Notes: generated by a model from the sequence alone, not told the origin. DNA of 9,675 nt from Candidatus Uhrbacteria bacterium (GCA_023246275.1 JAHFIS010000015.1:1-9675); one strand, 5' to 3'. Shown: positions 1-6,686, counted from the stretch's first letter. A program made the numbers and translations.

Positions 1-357
1 GGCCGCGTTCTCCTTCTTGGCGATATCCATGAACCGCTTGCGCGCGACCTCCGTCAGGTTCATCGCGTCCACGACGACGATCTTTCCGCGCGACAAACGC
101 TCCTTCACCAGGCGCTCGACCATGAAGAACGCCTTGTCGGAAACGAGCTGGTTCGACGGGTTGTTCGAAAGCTCCTGCCGGATCCGGTCCGTTCCCGCCA
201 CCGCGTCCATCGGAAAGTTCTCCGCCGCGAACGTGCTCTTCCCGCTCCCCGGAAGCCCGACGATCAGCACGAGCGTTTTCTTGTCGACGCGAACCTCGCG
301 CGTCGGTTCGCGCTCGGCGGTTCCGTGGTCGGGAGAGAATCCAGGGGTGCGTGGCAT
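1..357 (-). CDS. P-loop kinase, polynucleotide-kinase-like (AAA_33 type), C-terminus cut off by window edge
   Basis: The 119 visible codons contain a Walker A motif GLPGSGKST at residues 34-42, then GTDRIRQEL (D57) where this family places its substrate-handling Asp/Arg, and VVVDAMNLTEVAR (D97) followed by a basic helix. This order is typical of the AAA_33 / polynucleotide-kinase-like branch of P-loop kinases, which phosphorylate nucleic-acid 5' ends or small molecules. The substrate cannot be told from this fragment. The first 25 residues or so are charged and unlike the family, so they may be a tail, or the true start may lie further in. The ATG at 357 lies 11 nt after the uvrC stop on the same strand, so the two genes are probably co-transcribed, which would suit a nucleic-acid end-processing role (inference). 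There is no Shine-Dalgarno; the start context is CGCTATG. No terminator is visible before the window edge. Confidence 0.82.
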   Translation of the reverse strand, partial: MPRTPGFSPDHGTAEREPTREVRVDKKTLVLIVGLPGSGKSTFAAENFPMDAVAGTDRIRQELSNNPSNQLVSDKAFFMVERLVKERLSRGKIVVVDAMNLTEVARKRFMDIAKKENAA

Positions 358-368
358 AGCGGTTCGTC

Positions 369-1676
369 TCAAGATTTTCCGAGCAGCGACCGTCGCGCCC
401 GGAGCTTACGATGATATGATACCGCGAACCGATGTGCCTCGTCACGCGCCTTTTGGAAGATCTCCTTTCCTCTCGTCGCCAACCGGTGCAGCTCGACGTC
501 AGACCGGTCGTACACGAGCCGATCCTGCTTGCGGTCGAACCCCTTCGCGATCCCGATCATCGGGAGGCGCACGCCGAGTTCGTCCATGACCTTCTGGACG
601 ACCGAAATCTGTCCTTCCCCCCCGTCGATGATCAGCACGACGGGCGCGTCCCAGCCTTTCTGTCCGAGACGAGACAGCCTTCGCTTCAAAACCTCTTCCA
701 TCGACGCGAAGTCATTCGCGCCCCTTACCGTCTTGATCTTGAACTTCCGGTACAGGTCCTTCGCCGGCTTGCCGTCCAAGAACACGACCATGGACGCGAC
801 CGACGACGTGCCCGAGATGTTCGAGATGTCGTACGCCTCGATGCGGCCGTTGAGGTCGTAGTATCCCTGCGGAACGATCGGCGCGAACGGAAGGTCGGCG
901 TCCTCGCGGGTGATGAGCGAGACGTCGCGGATGTGCTCGATGGCGAACAGCTGTCCCTTGATTTTCGCCGCGCGTTCGAAGTCAAGCGTCGCCGCGGCCT
1001 TCGCCATGTCGCGCTTCAGCTGACGGACGATCGCCATCTTCTTTCCTTCGAAAAACAGAATGAGATTGCGGATCGTCTTGCGATACTCGATCTTCGAGAT
1101 CGCCCCGACGCAAACCCCCGGACATTTCCCAAGCTGATGGTCGAAGCAGGCCCGGTCCTGTCCCGGAAGACAGGAGCTCCACGGGATCGTCCGTCGAATC
1201 AACTCCAGAGCCCGCTTCAACGACAATCCGCTCGTATACGGTCCGAACACGGCGAGAAATTTCCCGTTCGACGTCTTCGCGAACGGATCCACTCCCGTCC
1301 GCTCCAAGTCGAGCTGACGCATCACGACGGGTCGCGGGAACTCGTCGTTCGTGATCACGAGATACTGAAAGCTCTTATCGTCCTTCGCCAGGACGTTGTA
1401 CGGCGGCAAATGCGCCTTGATCTGGTTGGCCTCGAGCACGAGCGCCTCGATGACCGTCGGCGTCTCGACGTAATCGATCCGCGCGATCTTGGCGACGAGC
1501 TCGGCGATTCTTTGCCCTCGTCCGTCCCCCGCCGCGCGAAAGTACGAGGCGACACGACGGCGAAGCGACGTGGCCTTTCCCACGTACATCAGCGTCCCGG
1601 GCGCGTCATAATAAAAATACACCCCGGGATTGTCGGGAAGCTCGCCGTTTTGGATTTTGACCGTTGGAGGAATCAT
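369..1676 (-). CDS. uvrC: UvrC, excinuclease ABC subunit C, short form lacking the C-terminal HhH domain
   Basis: UvrC makes both incisions around a DNA lesion after UvrB is loaded. The 435-aa product keeps the GIY-YIG 3' nuclease (GVY at 18-20, YVGK at 31-34, Glu77 in VIEALVLEANQIK), four cysteines at 169, 177, 185 and 189 matching the Fe-S/metal site of the family, a UVR UvrB-binding motif around 222-249, and the RNase H-like 5' nuclease with D283 (AYDIS), D351 (LIIDGGEGQ) and H415 (DEAHRF). It ends at SYHRKLRARR plus five residues. Full-length UvrC proteins (about 600 aa) continue there into a tandem helix-hairpin-helix domain, and no remnant of one follows, because the kinase gene begins 11 nt later. 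The ATG at 1676 is supported by the N-terminal alignment (LPDNPGVY). All visible active-site residues are present, so it is probably functional. Confidence 0.95.
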   Translation of the reverse strand: MIPPTVKIQNGELPDNPGVYFYYDAPGTLMYVGKATSLRRRVASYFRAAGDGRGQRIAELVAKIARIDYVETPTVIEALVLEANQIKAHLPPYNVLAKDDKSFQYLVITNDEFPRPVVMRQLDLERTGVDPFAKTSNGKFLAVFGPYTSGLSLKRALELIRRTIPWSSCLPGQDRACFDHQLGKCPGVCVGAISKIEYRKTIRNLILFFEGKKMAIVRQLKRDMAKAAATLDFERAAKIKGQLFAIEHIRDVSLITREDADLPFAPIVPQGYYDLNGRIEAYDISNISGTSSVASMVVFLDGKPAKDLYRKFKIKTVRGANDFASMEEVLKRRLSRLGQKGWDAPVVLIIDGGEGQISVVQKVMDELGVRLPMIGIAKGFDRKQDRLVYDRSDVELHRLATRGKEIFQKARDEAHRFAVSYHRKLRARRSLLGKS

Positions 1677-1683
1677 CCCGATT

Positions 1684-1693
1684 ATGCTATCAT
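1684..1693. promoter_or_regulatory. Overlapping divergent -10 elements for the small lipoprotein gene and uvrC
   Basis: Only 44 bp separate the two divergent starts. On the plus strand TATCAT (1688-1693) is preceded by TGC, giving an extended -10 about 27 nt before the lipoprotein ATG. On the minus strand TGATAGCAT gives a weaker extended -10 (TAGCAT, 1689-1684) only 7 nt before the uvrC ATG, which would make that transcript leaderless or nearly so. I see no convincing -35 for either. The two -10 boxes overlap, so the promoters should compete. Confidence 0.4.
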
Positions 1694-1720
1694 GGAATCC
1701 ATACTCATTAACATCTCCCT

Positions 1721-1933
1721 ATGAAGAAGGCCCTTCTCGTCCTCTCCGCCCTCCTGTTCGTCGGCGCCGGCTGCGCGTCGACCGCCCCGGCGACCCCCGC
1801 CCCGGCCGTCACGCCGACGACCGTGAAGACCACGACGGTCGCGCCGAGCGCGGCGAAGACCGCGCCTGCCCCGGCAGACGTGAAGACATCCGTGCAGATC
1901 GTTCCGTCGACGACCGAAAAAACGACGAAATAA
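1721..1933 (+). CDS. Small secreted protein, probable lipoprotein, Ala/Pro/Thr-rich
   Basis: The 70-aa product starts with a clear export signal: KK at positions 2-3, a hydrophobic core LLVLSALLFVGAG, then Cys18. The cysteine fits a lipobox, but position -3 is Gly (GAGC) rather than the usual Leu/Val/Ile, so lipid attachment is likely but not certain. The mature part is low-complexity, built from Ala, Pro, Thr, Val and Lys with no globular domain, as in a flexible surface tether. No family is recognised. It is a single-gene unit on the plus strand between uvrC and uvrA. The start ATG is preceded by TCCCT with no Shine-Dalgarno, and a strong terminator follows the stop. Confidence 0.7.
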   Translation: MKKALLVLSALLFVGAGCASTAPATPAPAVTPTTVKTTTVAPSAAKTAPAPADVKTSVQIVPSTTEKTTK

Positions 1934-1942
1934 TTCCCAAAA

Positions 1943-1975
1943 GGCGGGCCGAGTGGATACGGCCCGCCTTTTTTT
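1943..1975. terminator. Bidirectional intrinsic terminator between the lipoprotein gene and uvrA
   Basis: A perfect 9-bp GC stem (GGCGGGCCG at 1943-1951, CGGCCCGCC at 1960-1968) with an 8-nt loop is followed by seven T on the plus strand. On the minus strand it ends in four T (AAAA at 1939-1942 on the plus strand). The uvrA stop codon (1976-1974) lies in the plus-strand T tract, so one hairpin serves both converging genes. Confidence 0.9.
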
Positions 1976-3167
1976 ATCTCAACACCCGCTTCAGATACTG
2001 CCCCGTATAGCTCTTCGCATGTCGCGCGACATCCTCCGGCGTGCCAGCCATGACGAGGTTTCCGCCCTTGTCGCCGCCCTCGGGGCCGAGGTCGATGAGC
2101 CAGTCGGCGGTTTTGATGACGTCGAGGTTGTGCTCGATGACGACGACGGTGTTGCCCTTGTCGACGAGCTTGTGGAGGACTTCGAGGAGCTGTTTGACGT
2201 CGGCAAAGTGGAGGCCGGTCGTCGGCTCGTCGAGGAGATAGAGCGTGCGGCCGGTCGAGCGTTTGGCGAGCTCGGCGGACAGCTTCACGCGCTGGGCCTC
2301 GCCGCCCGACAGGGTCGTCGCGCTCTGGCCGAGTTTTAGGTAGCCGAGTCCGACTTCCATGAGCGTCTTGAGGCGGTCGTGGACGTGCGGGACGTCCCTG
2401 AAGAACTCCTCGCCCTCCTCGACCGTCATCTCGAGCACCTGCCAGACGTTCTTTTCCTTGAACTGAATCTCAAGCGTCTCGCGGTCGAACCGCTTTCCCT
2501 TGCACACGTCGCAGGTGACGTACACCGTCGGGAGGAAGTGCATCTCGATGGCGACGCGGCCGTGGCCCTCGCAGCTCTCGCATCGTCCTCCGGGAACGTT
2601 GAACGAGAAACGTCCAACCTTGTACCCGCGGAACCGCGCCTCTTCCGCCGCCGCGAACAGCTCGCGGATCGGCCCCCAGCATCCTGTGTATGTCGCCGGG
2701 TTCGAGCGCGGCGTGCGGCCGATGGCTCCCTGGTCCATCAGGATGATCTTGTCGATGTACTCGGCGCCAAGAATCGACTTGTGCTTTCCCGGGCGGTCCT
2801 TCGACCCGTTGAGCTTGCGCGCGAGCTCCTTGTACATCGTGTCGTACGCCAAGGTCGACTTCCCCGATCCGGAGACGCCGGTGACGCACACGAAGCGGCG
2901 CAGAGGAACGTCCACGTCGATGTTCTTGAGATTGTTCTCGCTTGCCCCGCGAATCTTGATCGCGTCGTGGCCGATCGTTCGTCGCTCTTCCGGGACTTCG
3001 ACTTTTAAGTCGCCTCGAAGGTACGCCGCGGTCAGCGAGTTCTTATCCTTGAACACGTCCGGTGTTCGTCCGATCGCCACCACGTTCCCGCCGTGCACGC
3101 CGGCGCCCGGGCCGATCTCCACCATGAAGTCGGACGCGCGAATGGTGTCCTCGTCGTGCTCGACCAC
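1974..3167 (-). CDS. uvrA: UvrA C-terminal fragment (second ATPase module)
   Basis: From a GTG at 3167 this 397-codon frame reads the end of the first ATPase (VEHDEDTIRASDF, GPGAGVHGG) and a complete second module: Walker A GVSGSGKST at 97-105, an intact zinc finger CESC (196-199) and CDVC (219-222), signature LSGGE at 286-290, Walker B LLDEPTTGLH at 311-320 and the H-loop VIEHNLD. The same frame is open upstream to about 3341 and encodes the first Walker B (LYVLDEPTIGLH, near 3265-3230), so the GTG is only the first possible start in the broken gene, not a natural one. No Shine-Dalgarno precedes it, so independent translation is doubtful. Confidence 0.75.
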   Translation of the reverse strand: MVEHDEDTIRASDFMVEIGPGAGVHGGNVVAIGRTPDVFKDKNSLTAAYLRGDLKVEVPEERRTIGHDAIKIRGASENNLKNIDVDVPLRRFVCVTGVSGSGKSTLAYDTMYKELARKLNGSKDRPGKHKSILGAEYIDKIILMDQGAIGRTPRSNPATYTGCWGPIRELFAAAEEARFRGYKVGRFSFNVPGGRCESCEGHGRVAIEMHFLPTVYVTCDVCKGKRFDRETLEIQFKEKNVWQVLEMTVEEGEEFFRDVPHVHDRLKTLMEVGLGYLKLGQSATTLSGGEAQRVKLSAELAKRSTGRTLYLLDEPTTGLHFADVKQLLEVLHKLVDKGNTVVVIEHNLDVIKTADWLIDLGPEGGDKGGNLVMAGTPEDVARHAKSYTGQYLKRVLR

Positions 3168-4539
3168 GAGGACGGTGTTGCCGAGGTCGCGGAGCTGCTC
3201 GAGCGTTTCGATCAGCCGGTCGTTGTCCCGCTGGTGGAGCCCAATCGTCGGCTCGTCGAGGACGTACAGCGCGCCGACGAGACGCGACCCGACCTGCGAC
3301 GCAAGCCGAATGCAGTCCGACGTCGAGCATGAACTGCAGGCGGTTCATGACCTCCTTGAGCACGGGACCGGCGATCTCCTTGTCGCGATCCGAAAACGAG
3401 AGAGACAGGAAATAGTCGACCGCGGTCTCGATGGACATGTTGGTGATGTCGACGATGGATATGCCAGCATTGTCATTGCGAGGCCCAGAGGCCGAGGCAA
3501 TCTCTCGCTGGGATTGCTTCGTCGTCTGAGGACTCCTCGCAATGACGGTGGGCATCCACACAAATAAAGCTTCCTTCCGCAGGCGACGGCCCTCGCACGC
3601 GACGCAAATCTCCTCGCTGAAGATTTCCTTCACTCCCAACCCGTGGCACAGCTCGCACGCCCCGTACGGCGAATTGAACGAGAACAGCCGCGGCTCAATT
3701 TCCGGGAACGAAAATCCGTCGTCGGGACAGGAGAACTTGGACGAGAGCGACTGTTCCGTCCCGTCGGGAAAGAGCACGAGCGCGACGTCGTTGCCACGTT
3801 CTACCGCGGTCTGCAACGCCTCCGCGAGACGTTGGCGACCCTCCTTCGACGCCAGCTCGCCCGTCGGGATCGAGTCAACGACCACCTCGATCGTATGCTG
3901 CTGGTACTTTTTCAGCTTGATCTGCTCCGACAGGTTGAACATCTTTCCGTCGATGCGAACCTTGGCAAACCCGGCATTGTACAGGTCGTACAGCAGCTGG
4001 TAGTACTCGCCCTTTCTGCCAAGGACGACGGGGGCTAGAACATGGAAGACGCTCGCCTTCTTCTTACCAATGATCCCATCGTCGGCGACCGCCTTCGTCG
4101 TTCCCGCGACGCCCTTCACCACCACGTCGACCATTTCCTCGTTCGTCAGCTTCTGAATCTCTTTTCGGCACTTCACGCAATGAGGACGACCGACGCGCGC
4201 AAAGAGAACGCGGAGATAGTCGTAAATCTCCGTAATCGTCGCCACCGTCGAGCGCGGGTTCGCCGAGTGCGCCTTCTGGTCGATCGAGATCGCCGGGGAC
4301 AATCCCTCGATTTCATCCACGTCCGGCTTCTCCATCTGTCCGAGGAACTGGCGGGCGTATGCCGAAAGGGACTCGACGTACCGACGCTGCCCTTCCGCGA
4401 AAATCGTGTCGAACGCCAACGACGACTTCCCCGAGCCGGAAAGCCCCGTGATCGTGATCAGCTTGTTGCGAGGCAGCTCGAGCGAGATGTTCTTCAGATT
4501 GTGTTCCCTCGCTCCCTTGATGATGATTTTGTCGTTCAT
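3043..4539 (-). CDS. uvrA: UvrA N-terminal fragment (genuine to about codon 409, then out of frame)
   Basis: This 498-codon frame contains the first half of UvrA: Walker A GLSGSGKSS at 32-40, the Q-loop and UvrB-binding region (FLGQMEKPDVDEIEGLSPAISIDQ), a CVKC pair at 121-124, and the first zinc-finger region. The finger reads CPDDG at 271-275 and CELC at 295-298, so the second ligand position holds Asp274 instead of Cys. The usual stretch of 100 or so residues between CxGLG and CxxCxGxRL is reduced to about 12 (VKEIFSEEICVA). Residues 331-357 come from the inserted palindromic element. Everything after codon 409 is frameshift product with no UvrA similarity. As a stand-alone protein it would lack the signature motif, the first Walker B and the whole second ATPase. 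Confidence 0.8.
   Translation of the reverse strand: MNDKIIIKGAREHNLKNISLELPRNKLITITGLSGSGKSSLAFDTIFAEGQRRYVESLSAYARQFLGQMEKPDVDEIEGLSPAISIDQKAHSANPRSTVATITEIYDYLRVLFARVGRPHCVKCRKEIQKLTNEEMVDVVVKGVAGTTKAVADDGIIGKKKASVFHVLAPVVLGRKGEYYQLLYDLYNAGFAKVRIDGKMFNLSEQIKLKKYQQHTIEVVVDSIPTGELASKEGRQRLAEALQTAVERGNDVALVLFPDGTEQSLSSKFSCPDDGFSFPEIEPRLFSFNSPYGACELCHGLGVKEIFSEEICVACEGRRLRKEALFVWMPTVIARSPQTTKQSQREIASASGPRNDNAGISIVDITNMSIETAVDYFLSLSFSDRDKEIAGPVLKEVMNRLQFMLDVGLHSACVAGRVASRRRAVRPRRADDWAPPAGQRPADRNARAAPRPRQHRPRGRARRGHHSRVRLHGGDRPGRRRARRERGGDRTNTGRVQG
3472..3546. repeat. Dispersed palindromic element inserted in frame in uvrA
   Basis: The ends are a perfect 11-bp inverted repeat (GTCATTGCGAG at 3472-3482, CTCGCAATGAC at 3536-3546). 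Inside is a second pair, GAGGCAATC and GATTGCTTC, complementary apart from one G-T pairing, plus a small GGCC...GGCC hairpin. The unit is 75 bp (25 codons) with no stop in the uvrA frame, and it encodes a segment (VIARSPQTTKQSQ...) that interrupts the conserved KEALFV...ISIVDITNMSI region. The CATTGCGAGG...CCTCGCAATGAC ends match a palindromic repeat type I know from intergenic regions of several bacterial groups. Only one copy is in this window. Confidence 0.88.
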
Positions 4540-6554
4540 AGGTTCTCGTCACGTTTCTTCGTCTCCTTAAGTTCCTTCTCGAGCTCGACGATCTCGTCGC
4601 GCAGGATCGCGGCGGTTTCGAAGTCGAGCTTGTGGGAGGCGATGCGCATCTCTTCTTTTTTATCCTTGATGAGGTCCTTGATCTCAAGCGGGCTTGCCGT
4701 GACCTCGATCCTGAGCACATTTTTTATGTCCTCCTCCGTCGGGCCGAACATGGCGCGGATGTCGTTTACATCCTTGATGATCGTCTTCGGCGTGATGCCG
4801 TGTTCCTTGTTGTACGCCAGCTGGATCGTGCGGCGACGCTCGGTCTCGTTGACGGCCTTCTCGAGTGAGCCGGTCATGTGGTCGGCGTACAGAATAACCT
4901 TTCCCTTCACGTTGCGGGCCGCGCGGCCGATGGTCTGGATGATCGACGTTTCCGACCGCAGGAACCCTTCCTTGTCGGCGTCGAGGATCGCCACGAGCGT
5001 CACCTCCGGAAGGTCGAGGCCCTCGCGAAGGAGGTTGACCCCGATCAGCACGTCGTACTTCCCCTTGCGGAAATCGGACAGGATCGTGATGCGGTCGAGC
5101 GTCTCCACGTCGGAGTGCAGATACTGGACGAGCATCTTGCGCTCCTTCAGAAACTCGGCCAGATCCTCGGCCATCTTCTTCGTCAGCGTCGTCACCAGCG
5201 TCCGCTCATGGTCCGCCGAGCGAAGGACGATTTCCTCGATCAGATCCTCGACCTGGCCCTTTTTCCCGTCGATTCCCGTCACCGGTCGCACCTCGATCTC
5301 CGGATCGACGAGACCCGTCGGACGAATGATCTGCTCGACGATCTGCTCCGAGTTGGCATACTCGAATTTTCCAGGGGTCGCCGAGACAAAAACGGTCTGC
5401 CCGAGCCTTTTCTCGAATTCGTCGAACTTGAGCGGGCGGTTGTCGCGCGCGGACGGAAGCCGGAACCCGTGATCGACCAGCGTGTCCTTCCGCGCCCGGT
5501 CTCCGGCATACATCCCGCCGACCTGCGAGACCGTCACGTGCGACTCGTCGATGACGGTCAGAAAGTCCTCCGGGAAATAGTCGAGCAACGTATACGGCGG
5601 CTGGCCCTCGGTGCGGCCGTCGAAGTGCATGGAGTAGTTCTCGATCCCGTTGCAGTACCCGATCGTCTCCATCATCTCCAAGTCATACCGCGACCGGCGG
5701 GACAGACGGTCCGCCTCGAGCAGCTTTCCCTCGCGCTCAAACTTCGCGAGCTGGTCGTTGAGCTCCTGGCGGATGTCCGCGACGGCTTTTTTCTGACGGT
5801 CGGACGAAACGACGTAGTGCTTGGCCGGAAAGATCCACGCGTCTGCGGAGTGGCTCTTGTCCTTGCGGGAGACGGCATCCAGAAGGGCGATGTCGGCGAT
5901 CACGTCCCCATCGTACCTCAGCCGGTAGATAACCTCCTCGTTCATGGGCATGATCTCGATAATCTCCCCGCGGGCCCGAAAATGACCGCGCGTCAAGTCC
6001 GCCGTCGTTCGTTCGAACTGCATGTCGATGAGTCGATGCAGAAGCTGGGAGCGCGACGTCCCGTCCTCCCCAACCCGCAAATGCAGCACCGTATTCTCAT
6101 ACTCCTTCGGCGATCCCAAGCCATAGATGCACGACACCGACGCGACGATGATCACGTCCCTGCGCGTCAGCAGCGACTGCGTCGCCGCGTGGCGCAGCCG
6201 GTCGATTTCCTGGTTGATCATCGCTTCCTTCTCGATGAACGTATCCGACCGCGGCATGTACGCCTCCGGCTGGTAATAATCGTAATAGGAAACGAAATAC
6301 TCCACGGCGTTCTCCGGAAAGAACTCGCGGAACTCGTTGCACAGCTGCGCCGCGAGCGTCTTGTTGTGCGCGATCACGAGCGTCGGCCGCTGCGTCTTCT
6401 GGATCACGTTCGCCATCGTGAACGTCTTTCCGGACCCGGTCACGCCAAGCAGCGTCTGAAACCGCTTTCCCGACGACAATCCGTCGAGAATTTGCGCGAT
6501 TGCCTTCGGCTGGTCGCCCGCCGGCTGATAGTTCGAATGCATCCTGAATTCCAT
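4536..6554 (-). CDS. uvrB: UvrB, excinuclease ABC subunit B (DNA-damage verification helicase)
   Basis: UvrB receives damaged DNA from UvrA, verifies the lesion with its beta-hairpin and recruits UvrC. The 672-aa product is full length (E. coli 673). It shows Walker A GVTGSGKT at 37-44, the aromatic beta-hairpin SYYDYYQPEAY at about 89-99, motif II DESH at 336-339, motif III SATP at 391-394, motif VI QTIGRAARN at 540-548, and a C-terminal UVR domain (KLDFETAAILRDEI). The ATG at 6554 is chosen because MEFRMHSNYQPAGDQPKAI aligns end to end with family N-termini; a TTG further up at 6584 would add ten unrelated residues. The start context is CCCTATG with no Shine-Dalgarno. The TGA stop overlaps the uvrA ATG, so translation is likely coupled. 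Unlike uvrA it looks intact. Confidence 0.98.
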   Translation of the reverse strand: MEFRMHSNYQPAGDQPKAIAQILDGLSSGKRFQTLLGVTGSGKTFTMANVIQKTQRPTLVIAHNKTLAAQLCNEFREFFPENAVEYFVSYYDYYQPEAYMPRSDTFIEKEAMINQEIDRLRHAATQSLLTRRDVIIVASVSCIYGLGSPKEYENTVLHLRVGEDGTSRSQLLHRLIDMQFERTTADLTRGHFRARGEIIEIMPMNEEVIYRLRYDGDVIADIALLDAVSRKDKSHSADAWIFPAKHYVVSSDRQKKAVADIRQELNDQLAKFEREGKLLEADRLSRRSRYDLEMMETIGYCNGIENYSMHFDGRTEGQPPYTLLDYFPEDFLTVIDESHVTVSQVGGMYAGDRARKDTLVDHGFRLPSARDNRPLKFDEFEKRLGQTVFVSATPGKFEYANSEQIVEQIIRPTGLVDPEIEVRPVTGIDGKKGQVEDLIEEIVLRSADHERTLVTTLTKKMAEDLAEFLKERKMLVQYLHSDVETLDRITILSDFRKGKYDVLIGVNLLREGLDLPEVTLVAILDADKEGFLRSETSIIQTIGRAARNVKGKVILYADHMTGSLEKAVNETERRRTIQLAYNKEHGITPKTIIKDVNDIRAMFGPTEEDIKNVLRIEVTASPLEIKDLIKDKKEEMRIASHKLDFETAAILRDEIVELEKELKETKKRDENL

Positions 6555-6578
6555 AGGGTCGATATTACAACAGAAATG

Positions 6579-6628
6579 CCCCAAGAGACGGGATCTCTAG
6601 GGGATACCTCGCCGCTTCTGCGACGAGG
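6579..6628. other. Two tandem stem-loops in the uvrB leader
   Basis: Stem 1 pairs CCCCAAGAGA (6579-6588) with TCTCTAGGGG (6594-6603), 10 bp with one mismatch around a 5-nt loop. Stem 2 pairs CCTCGCCGC (6607-6615) with GCGACGAGG (6620-6628), 9 bp with one G-T pair and a TTCT loop. They are 3 nt apart and would lie in the untranslated leader if the promoter at 6649-6677 is used. There is no T tract, so they are not ordinary terminators. They could be a leader control element, an mRNA stabiliser or another dispersed repeat. No known riboswitch class is recognised. Confidence 0.55.
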
Positions 6629-6648
6629 GGGATCATGATTGTCCAAAC

Positions 6649-6677
6649 ACTATACACGAGGACCGAACAAAAGCCAA
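6649..6677 (-). promoter_or_regulatory. Putative sigma-70-type promoter for uvrBA
   Basis: TTGGCT (6677-6672) and TATAGT (6654-6649) are separated by 17 bp. Transcription would start near 6642, giving a leader of roughly 88 nt that contains the two stem-loops. No LexA-type SOS box (neither CTGT-N8-ACAG nor the GAAC...GTTC type) is visible nearby. Confidence 0.5.
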
Positions 6678-6686
6678 ACGCAGATG

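Larger units (their letters stand above)
1974..4539 (-). pseudogene. uvrA: uvrA, excinuclease ABC subunit A, disrupted by a frameshifting deletion
   Basis: UvrA is the damage-sensing ATPase that loads UvrB. Read from 4539, the frame follows UvrA up to NRLQFMLDVGL (codons 399-409). It then continues in a shifted frame as arginine-rich nonsense to 3043. True UvrA sequence resumes from about 3311 (IRLASQVGS, then LYVLDEPTIGLHQRDNDRL) in another frame and runs to the TAA at 1974. Compared with the family, about 19 residues (the DYLTL...SGGEAQR segment) are missing at 3312-3316, about 56 nt, which explains both the shift and the loss of the first ABC signature motif. Other oddities are an in-frame 75-bp palindromic insert and a much shortened first signature domain. 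The ATG overlaps the uvrB stop (ATGA). An assembly error cannot be excluded from sequence alone. Confidence 0.82.

Noticed and set aside
432..1724. Long open frame on the plus strand opposite uvrC
   Set aside because: It is antisense to a confidently assigned gene and its product is rich in Arg, Asp and Val with no motif, as expected from the complement of GC-rich coding DNA.
3043..3350. Programmed ribosomal frameshift in uvrA
   Set aside because: There is no slippery heptamer or convincing downstream structure, and the sequence for the LSGGE segment is absent from every frame, so a shift would not restore UvrA.
6555..6567. Second -10 box (TAATAT) 7 nt before the uvrB ATG
   Set aside because: It fits the leaderless pattern seen elsewhere, but no -35 lies at a suitable distance and there is no TGN extension, so I did not list it as a promoter.
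6579..6628. uvrB leader hairpins as a T-box or other known riboswitch
   Set aside because: No T-box core or other known conserved element is recognisable, and the gene is not of an amino-acid or metabolite pathway.
4878..6638. 586-codon open frame on the plus strand opposite uvrB, and a similar 476-codon one opposite the uvrA/uvrB junction (4042-5472)
   Set aside because: Both are mirror frames of conserved uvrA/uvrB codons, with compositional bias and no recognisable domain. The sense-strand genes explain the openness.
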